Source: Paracoccaceae bacterium (lineage in GTDB: Bacteria > Pseudomonadota > Alphaproteobacteria > Rhodobacterales > Rhodobacteraceae). From it: 9,460 bases of DNA. Location of the stretch: the NCBI GenBank assembly GCA_026997055.1, contig JALWJU010000596.1, positions 1 to 9,460 of the forward strand. Direction: 5' to 3'. A program made the position numbers and the translations under genes. The notes below the pieces were generated by a model, which saw only the letters and a program-made list of their open reading frames with translations, ran no database searches and was not told where the DNA came from. Positions within the stretch are counted from its first letter, which is position 1; every line of letters begins with the position of its first letter. Positions 5,600-9,460 of the stretch are shown here, piece by piece.

Positions 5600-6601
5600 T
5601 CAGAAATCCGCCAGCGCGTCCACCAGCTTGCCCGGGCCGAAGCGGAACGGGTCGGTCGCGGGCAGGTCCATCCGGTCCTCGACCCCGGCGATATGGGCGG
5701 CGGCCTCGGCCTCGCTCATATGCTGGGTATTGACCGATATGCCCACCACCCGCGCTTGCGGGTTCACCACCCGGGCGATCGGCTCGACCAGGTCGCGCAG
5801 CGCCTCGAGGCTTGGCGGCCGGTAGTCCGGCAGGCCGCGCATGTGGGCGCGGGTCGGCTCGTCGGCAAGGATCAGCGCATCGGGCGCCCCGCCATGGATC
5901 AGCGCCATGGTCACCCCCGAATAGGAGGCGTGAAACAGGCTCCCCTGCCCCTCGATCAGATCCCAGTGGTCCGGGTCATTGTCCGGCGTCAGCCACTCCA
6001 CCGCCCCGGCCATGAAATCGGCCACCACCGCATCCAGCGGCACCCCGTCGCCGGTGATCAGGATGCCGGTCTGGCCGGTGGCGCGAAAGGTCGCCTTCAT
6101 GCCTCGCGCGCGCATCTCGCGCTCCATGGCCAGCGCCGTGTACATCTTGCCCACCGAGCAATCGGTGCCCACGGCGAGGCAGCGCTTGCCCGTGCGCTTC
6201 CTGCCGGTGGCGATCGGATAATCCACCTCCGGCACCCGCACATCATGCAGCGCGCGCCCCGTCGCTTCGGCCACCGCCACCAGATCGGGTTCCTCCCTCA
6301 GCAGGTTGTGCAACCCCGAAGCCAGGTCGAATCCCTCTTCGAGCGCCGCCACCAGCACCTTCTTCCACTCCGGCGAGATCACCCCGCCCCGGTTGGCCAC
6401 GCCGACTACCAGCGTCTTCGCCCCCGCCGCCCGCGCCTCGGCAAGATCCATGTCCGCAAGCCCCAGATCGGCGCCGCAGCCCTGCATCCGGTACTGACCC
6501 ACGGCATTTTCCGGGCGCCAGTCCTTGATCCCCTGCGCCACCTTGGCAGCCAGCTGGTCGGGTGCATCGCCCAGAAACAGCAGATACGGCGTCCTGATCA
6601 T
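5600..6601 (-). CDS. dgcN: D-glutamate N-acetyltransferase DgcN (DUF1611 family)
   Basis: A 333-residue cytoplasmic protein with a Rossmann-like N-terminal half (MIRTPYLLFLGDAPDQLAAK; LVVGVANRGG) and a P-loop-type C-terminal half of the DUF1611 family. The nucleotide-type loop GTDCSVGK is at residues 145-152, followed by Met153 where a classical Walker A motif has Ser/Thr; I recall this as usual for the family. Other conserved stretches are ATGQTGILITGDGVPLDAVV, LIEGQGSLFHASYSG and ILADEPTR. DgcN acetylates D-Glu to N-acetyl-D-Glu, which DgcA then racemises. I chose the ATG at 6601, not in-frame Met codons 21 and 39 nt upstream, because GGGAG lies 6 nt before it and homologues start at MIRTPYLLFLG; the Met 21 nt upstream would place the ribosome binding site inside the coding region. 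It is the first gene of the dgcN-dgcA unit and is divergent from mcl1. Confidence 0.9.
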   Translation of the reverse strand: MIRTPYLLFLGDAPDQLAAKVAQGIKDWRPENAVGQYRMQGCGADLGLADMDLAEARAAGAKTLVVGVANRGGVISPEWKKVLVAALEEGFDLASGLHNLLREEPDLVAVAEATGRALHDVRVPEVDYPIATGRKRTGKRCLAVGTDCSVGKMYTALAMEREMRARGMKATFRATGQTGILITGDGVPLDAVVADFMAGAVEWLTPDNDPDHWDLIEGQGSLFHASYSGVTMALIHGGAPDALILADEPTRAHMRGLPDYRPPSLEALRDLVEPIARVVNPQARVVGISVNTQHMSEAEAAAHIAGVEDRMDLPATDPFRFGPGKLVDALADF

Positions 6602-6869
6602 GTTTCTCTCCCTTGCCATGTGGAAAATATGCAGGGGCACATCGGAAAATACCTCGCAAGAAACATCGCCATATGAGGAAAGTTTCGAAGAAACTCCCGA
6701 AAAATCGAATATTGCGCAACTTTATCCCGATCCTGGGCAATTGCCGGATACGATTCCATCCCCTCCAGCCGCAAGCATATACCACCGCATACAATTCCGC
6801 TTGCGAATGCCCCCGCAATAATCTATCCGAAACCAGACCACATTCGACACATCATTACCGGAGAAGACC
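6602..6869. promoter_or_regulatory. Divergent regulatory region between dgcN and mcl1
   Basis: This 268-nt stretch is visibly more AT-rich than the flanking genes and must carry promoters in both directions. It contains direct repeats GGAAAATA (6622-6629 and 6644-6651), 22 bp apart, or about two helical turns. It also has an inverted repeat AGTTTC-GAA-GAAACT (6681-6695), the palindrome TTGCGCAA (6712-6719), the 10-bp palindrome GGCAATTGCC (6736-6745), and a TACAAT hexamer (6790-6795) that could be a -10 box for mcl1. No regulator gene lies in the window, so the binding proteins are unknown. Confidence 0.5.
6681..6695. promoter_or_regulatory. Candidate operator: 15-bp perfect inverted repeat
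   Basis: AGTTTC (6681-6686), spacer GAA, GAAACT (6690-6695). The half-sites are perfectly complementary. The site is about 80 nt upstream of the dgcN ATG and about 175 nt upstream of mcl1, so it suits control of dgcN-dgcA better. The regulator family cannot be named from the site alone. Confidence 0.4.
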
Positions 6870-7826
6870 ATGTCCTTTCGTACCCAGCCCCCGGCGCCCG
6901 CCCGTCCCAACCGCTGCCAGCTGTTCGGCCCCGGCTCGCGCCCGGAACTGTTCGAGAAAATGGCCGCCTCCGAGGCCGACGTGATCAATCTCGACCTCGA
7001 AGACAGCGTCGGGCCGAATGACAAGGAAACCGCCCGCCGGAACGTGATCGCCGCCAGCCACGAGGTGGACTGGGGCAATAAATACCTCTCCGTGCGCATC
7101 AACGGGCTCGATGGCCCGCACTGGTACCGCGACGTGGTGGAACTGCTGGAAAAGGGCTCCGAGCGGATCGACCAGATCATGATCCCCAAGGCCGGCAATG
7201 CCGCCGACATCTACGCGGTGGACGCGCTGGTCAGCTCCATCGAAGCCGCCACCGGGCGCAAGAAGCGCCTCTCCTTCGAGGTCATCATCGAGACCGCCGC
7301 CGGCATCGCCCATGCCGAGGAAATCGCCGCCGCCTCCCCCCGCCTGCAGGCGATGAGCCTGGGGGCAGCGGATTTCGCCGCCTCGATGGGGATGCAGACC
7401 ACCGGCATCGGCGGTACCCAGGAAAACTACTACATGTATCACGAGGGGCAGAAATACTGGGCCGATCCGTGGCACTGGGTGCAGGCAAAGATCGTCGCCG
7501 TCTGCCGCACCCACGGGGTGCTGCCGGTGGACGGGCCGTTTGGCGACTTCTCCGACGACGAGGGCTTCCTCGCCCAGGCGCGCCGCTCGGCAACGCTCGG
7601 CATGGTCGGCAAATGGGCGATTCACCCCAGGCAGGTGGCACTGGCCAATTCGGTCTTTACCCCCTCCGAGGAAGCGGTGGCCGAAGCGCGCGAAATCATC
7701 GCCGCCATGGAGGCCGCCAAGGCCGCGGGCCAGGGGGCGACCACCTACAAGGGCAAGCTGATCGACATCGCCTCGATCAAACAGGCCGAGGTAATCGTGC
7801 AGCAAGCGGAAATGATCGCCCAATAA
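6870..7826 (+). CDS. mcl1: L-malyl-CoA / beta-methylmalyl-CoA lyase
   Basis: A 318-residue cytoplasmic CitE/HpcH-family lyase that reversibly cleaves beta-methylmalyl-CoA to glyoxylate and propionyl-CoA, and malyl-CoA to glyoxylate and acetyl-CoA. It serves the ethylmalonyl-CoA pathway of acetate assimilation in Rhodobacter-type bacteria. Length and numbering agree with the characterised Rhodobacter enzyme: Arg76 (SVRINGL) for substrate, Glu141 (VIIETAAG) and Asp168 (GAADFAASMG) for Mg2+, and Asp299 (KLIDIAS), a C-terminal residue contributed to the neighbouring active site. The N-terminus (RTQPPAPARPNRCQLFGPGSR) and the segment YYMYHEGQKYWADPWHWVQ are also characteristic. GGAG (6860-6863) lies 6 nt before the ATG. 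The gene ends in tandem stop codons TAA-TAG (7824-7829). No other ethylmalonyl-CoA pathway gene is in the window. It is divergent from dgcN and convergent with the GECDD-repeat gene. Confidence 0.97.
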   Translation: MSFRTQPPAPARPNRCQLFGPGSRPELFEKMAASEADVINLDLEDSVGPNDKETARRNVIAASHEVDWGNKYLSVRINGLDGPHWYRDVVELLEKGSERIDQIMIPKAGNAADIYAVDALVSSIEAATGRKKRLSFEVIIETAAGIAHAEEIAAASPRLQAMSLGAADFAASMGMQTTGIGGTQENYYMYHEGQKYWADPWHWVQAKIVAVCRTHGVLPVDGPFGDFSDDEGFLAQARRSATLGMVGKWAIHPRQVALANSVFTPSEEAVAEAREIIAAMEAAKAAGQGATTYKGKLIDIASIKQAEVIVQQAEMIAQ

Positions 7827-7866
7827 TAGGCACTCGGCGGGGCGGCGACCCTCCCAGGCCGCCCTC

Positions 7867-7922
7867 CTTTCATCTTTCCGAAAAAACTCCCGCCGGAGGC
7901 ACGATTTTTCGCAGAAAAATCG
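7867..7922 (-). repeat. Intergenic element with AT-rich hairpin (copy D) between convergent genes
   Basis: It has the same organisation as copy C: a perfect 9-bp stem CGATTTTTC / GAAAAATCG (7902-7910 / 7914-7922), then the GCCTCCGGCGGG segment and GGAAAGATGAAAGG when read on the minus strand. The loop reads GCA on the plus strand, the reverse complement of the TGC loop of copy C. It lies 40 nt past the mcl1 stop codon and 39 nt beyond the end of the convergent gene at 7962, so a bidirectional terminator role is plausible: a run of five T or A occurs in each arm, but no free T-run follows the stem. Confidence 0.75.
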
Positions 7923-7961
7923 CCCCGGCCGCGAGCGGGTCGCCGAGACCCCGGCCGCGTT

Positions 7962-8783
7962 TCAGCGGTAGTCGCGCAGTCCCAGCATCCCGTATTCGCA
8001 CAGGCGCGAACAATCCGAGGCGTCGCGCCCGGCCAGGTCCAGCCGCAGGTTCATCGCCACGCCACGCCCCTCGAAACGGTAATCGTCGCATTCGTAATCG
8101 TTCGGATATTCGCCGCTATCGTCGCCGAAGTCGATCGCCTGACAGCTGGTCGCCGCCTGCGCTTCGACCTCGTTCCACAGGTAGATGTCGCCGGAGCGGT
8201 ACAGCGCCGCGCAATCGGTGGCATCGCGCGCCATGCTTTCCCAGGAGAGGATGGCGGCCATGCCCGGTCCGCTGAAACGGCGATCGTCGCATTCGCCGTC
8301 GCGGCTGGTCGGGCTGCTGTCATCGCCGAAACGGATTCCGTCGATTACGATCTCGGCCATGGCCGGCGGCGCCGAAACACCTCCGCCGCGCACCCGGTCG
8401 GTCTTGCCCACCCCGCCGGCGCTGAAGCCGCCGGCCGGGGCCGGGCTCATCGGCACCGGGGCGGGGATTTCAGCGGTGGCCGGCGGTGTGGCGGGTGGCG
8501 CAGACGGTGCCGGAGGCGTCACGGGGCCGCTGTCAGAGGCACCGGGCACCGGCTCTCCCACCAGGCGCAGAAGCCCTGCCTCGTAGCCGGCCCGGCAGTC
8601 GCTGGCATCCCGGCCGATATCCATATCCATCAGGATCCGGTCCATCCCCGGCCCGGTGAAGCGCTTGTCATCGCATTCTCCGTTGAGAGCCCAGGGGCTG
8701 GAATCATCTCCGAAATCTATCTCTTGTGCCGTGGCGGGCAGGGCGAGGCAAAACAGGACAAGACCGGGCAGAAACAGGCGCAT
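7962..8783 (-). CDS. Secreted protein with three GECDD/RDAxDC repeats, function unknown
   Basis: A 273-residue protein of unknown function. Residues 1-20 are a clear signal peptide ending ALPATAQ before EIDF. Three repeats of about 53 residues follow, at 22-74, 150-203 and 217-270. Each shows the pattern FGDDSs...(D/N)..ECDDxRFxGxG(M/V)...L......RDAxDC...Y..G..L. Each repeat has one Cys in ECDD and one in RDAxDC, which could pair in the periplasm, and a dense set of acidic residues that could bind a metal such as calcium (inference). A Pro/Ala-rich linker (about 75-120) and a Gly-rich stretch (about 118-136) separate repeats 1 and 2; repeats 2 and 3 are nearly adjacent. Repeat 3 is most divergent and has extra cysteines nearby (214, 262). 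The ATG at 8783 has AAGGGG 7 nt upstream. I know this repeat from uncharacterised alphaproteobacterial exported proteins but no established role. Confidence 0.88.
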   Translation of the reverse strand: MRLFLPGLVLFCLALPATAQEIDFGDDSSPWALNGECDDKRFTGPGMDRILMDMDIGRDASDCRAGYEAGLLRLVGEPVPGASDSGPVTPPAPSAPPATPPATAEIPAPVPMSPAPAGGFSAGGVGKTDRVRGGGVSAPPAMAEIVIDGIRFGDDSSPTSRDGECDDRRFSGPGMAAILSWESMARDATDCAALYRSGDIYLWNEVEAQAATSCQAIDFGDDSGEYPNDYECDDYRFEGRGVAMNLRLDLAGRDASDCSRLCEYGMLGLRDYR

Positions 8784-8821
8784 GGGAAATCCCCTTTTGA
8801 ATACGGATATATCAGTAGCGC

Positions 8822-8850
8822 AGTATCTCCCGTATCCAGCAATTTTTCAA
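8822..8850 (-). promoter_or_regulatory. Candidate sigma-70-type promoter of the GECDD-repeat gene
   Basis: On the minus strand, TTGAAA (8845-8850) and GATACT (8822-8827) are separated by exactly 17 nt, close to the consensus arrangement. The -10 box ends 38 nt before the ATG at 8783. The -35 box directly abuts the TGCCCT tandem repeat. This is the best-looking promoter in the window. Confidence 0.5.
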
Positions 8851-8879
8851 TGCCCTTGCCCTTGCCCTTGCCCTTGCCC
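8851..8879. repeat. Hexanucleotide tandem repeat (TGCCCT), 4.8 copies
   Basis: Four exact copies of TGCCCT and a fifth lacking its last base run from 8851 to 8879 without a mismatch. The tract lies in non-coding sequence between the bactofilin stop codon and the GECDD-repeat gene, directly upstream of that gene's candidate -35 box. On the minus strand it reads as repeated AGGGCA, so it is purine-rich on the template-opposed strand. Confidence 0.92.
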
Positions 8880-9070
8880 GGCCCGGTCAGGGCTGGCGCA
8901 TCCGGCCGGTGGAGCCTCTCGTGCATCCGCCAAATCCTGCCGGGCGCTTCTGCGGGGAACGCCTCTGCGGGGCACCCCGCCAGCCTCCCGTCAGCCCCCC
9001 GTCAGGTGCTTTCGGGCGGCTTTTCCGGGGGGCTTTACGGGGGTTTCTTCCCCGCGCGCTTCCGTGGCGT

Positions 9071-9460
9071 TCAGGCCTTGGGTGCCGGCTTGGCACCGCT
9101 CTTGGCGGGGTTGCCGTTGAGCGGGTCTTCCTGGCGCTGCACGGTGCCCTCGAAATGGGCGCCGCTTTCGATGGCGATGGTCTTGTGGATGATGTCGCCC
9201 TCGACCCGGGCGGTGGCGGTCAGGCGTACCTTGAGGCCGCGGACCCGGCCAATGACCCGGCCGTTGACCACGATGTCGTCGGCGACGATTTCACCCTTGA
9301 CGGTGGCGCCTTCGCCGACGGTCAGGGTATGGGCGCGGATATCGCCTTCGACGGTGCCTTCGACCATGATGTCGCCGGTGGATTTCAGGTTGCCCTTGAT
9401 CACGAGATCGCTGGAGAGCGAGCTTGCCGGGGGCTTGACCTTGGGGGTCTGACCCTGGGC
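9071..9460 (-). CDS. Bactofilin (polymer-forming cytoskeletal protein), 5'-truncated by window edge
   Basis: The visible 129 residues contain a full bactofilin domain and continue in frame to the right edge, so the gene start is outside the window; the GTG at 9403 lies inside the domain and is not the start. The domain begins at SSLSSDLVIKGNLKSTGDIMVEG and shows the hydrophobic/Gly rhythm of the beta-helix (VEGTVEGDI, VGEGATVKGEIVADDIVVNGRVIG, LTATARVEGDI, AIESGAHFEGTV). A short Lys/Pro/Ala-rich tail (NGNPAKSGAKPAPKA) follows, and a similar Gln/Pro/Lys stretch precedes the domain, as is usual for the disordered ends. Bactofilins polymerise without nucleotides and act as membrane-associated scaffolds, for instance for cell-wall enzymes. 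In this group an M23 peptidase gene is often next to the bactofilin gene; none is visible here, but upstream sequence is missing. Confidence 0.93.
   Translation of the reverse strand, partial: AQGQTPKVKPPASSLSSDLVIKGNLKSTGDIMVEGTVEGDIRAHTLTVGEGATVKGEIVADDIVVNGRVIGRVRGLKVRLTATARVEGDIIHKTIAIESGAHFEGTVQRQEDPLNGNPAKSGAKPAPKA

Larger units (their letters stand above)
8784..9070. other. Intergenic region between bactofilin and the GECDD-repeat gene
   Basis: These 287 nt hold no supported gene. Besides the promoter and TGCCCT tract, the right half (8941-9060) is very G/C-biased and full of short repeats. There are direct repeats TCTGCGGGG (8949-8957, 8964-8972), a tight hairpin GCGGGG-CA-CCCCGC (8967-8980), and a 9-bp inverted repeat AGCCCCCCG (8993-9001) / CGGGGGGCT (9026-9034) with a 24-nt gap. 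These could end bactofilin transcription, but none is followed by a T-run in that direction. Confidence 0.55.

Noticed and set aside
6602..6640. Longer DgcN starting at the ATG at 6640
   Set aside because: The extra 13 residues are not family-like, and a good ribosome binding site lies directly before the internal ATG at 6601.
4584..6676. Long plus-strand open frames opposite dgcA and dgcN (413 and 387 codons)
   Set aside because: Both are antisense shadows with Arg/His/Ala-rich translation and no motif; the minus-strand products carry full active-site signatures.
6855..7823. 322-codon minus-strand open frame opposite mcl1
   Set aside because: It is His/Gly/Asp-rich shadow sequence; mcl1 matches the known enzyme in length and in the catalytic positions 76, 141, 168 and 299.
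8851..8879. TGCCCT tandem as a CRISPR-like array
   Set aside because: The unit is 6 nt with no spacers, so it is a simple tandem repeat.
8717..8926. 69-codon minus-strand frame containing a GKGKGKGKG stretch
   Set aside because: The stretch is only the translated TGCCCT repeat; the frame overlaps the promoter and the signal-peptide start of the GECDD-repeat gene in another frame and has no good ribosome binding site.
9401..9403. GTG at 9403 as the bactofilin start
   Set aside because: The frame continues upstream to the window edge with typical pre-domain bactofilin sequence, so the gene is truncated by the window, not started there.

Overview
The window is about 9.5 kb of high-GC, densely coding DNA. 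It most likely comes from an alphaproteobacterium of the Rhodobacteraceae. The reasons are an L-malyl-CoA/beta-methylmalyl-CoA lyase with the 318-residue length and catalytic numbering of the Rhodobacter enzyme, a DUF1244 protein, a DgcN/DgcA pair, and intergenic elements of a type I associate with this family. Nine protein genes are supported, two of them cut by the window edges. I found no tRNA, rRNA, CRISPR array, insertion sequence or prophage gene.

Layout from left to right: the 3' part of serB (+) ends at 713. A short DUF1244 gene (+, 977-1315) follows. A D-amino-acid aminotransferase gene, dat (-, 1465-2328), converges on it. A secreted DUF4344 HExxH metallopeptidase with extra N- and C-terminal domains (+, 2580-4517) is divergent from dat. 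It converges on the operon dgcN-dgcA (-, 6601 down to 4557). mcl1 (+, 6870-7826) is divergent from dgcN and converges on a secreted protein with three GECDD/RDAxDC repeats (-, 7962-8783). The 3' part of a bactofilin gene (-, from the right edge to 9071) closes the window.

The clearest functional theme is D-amino acid metabolism. Dat can move amino groups between D-amino acids and 2-oxoglutarate, producing D-glutamate. DgcN N-acetylates D-glutamate, and DgcA inverts N-acetyl-D-glutamate to the L form, which can return to central metabolism. The secreted metallopeptidase lies between these genes, but no link to the pathway is shown. Mcl1 serves the ethylmalonyl-CoA and related acyl-CoA pathways and looks like an independent, divergently transcribed unit.

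The non-coding sequence holds much of the unexplained structure. There are four copies of a short element (a GGATATTT/GATGAAAG-type core, three with a strong hairpin) around genes in both orientations. A 4.8-copy TGCCCT tandem repeat abuts a good-looking promoter for the GECDD-repeat gene. An exact 13-bp tandem duplication doubles the Shine-Dalgarno sequence of dat. The dgcN-mcl1 divergent region contains palindromes and phased direct repeats. No gene-free stretch exceeds 300 bases; the longest are 8784-9070 (287 nt), 6602-6869 (268 nt), 714-976 (263 nt) and 2329-2579 (251 nt).
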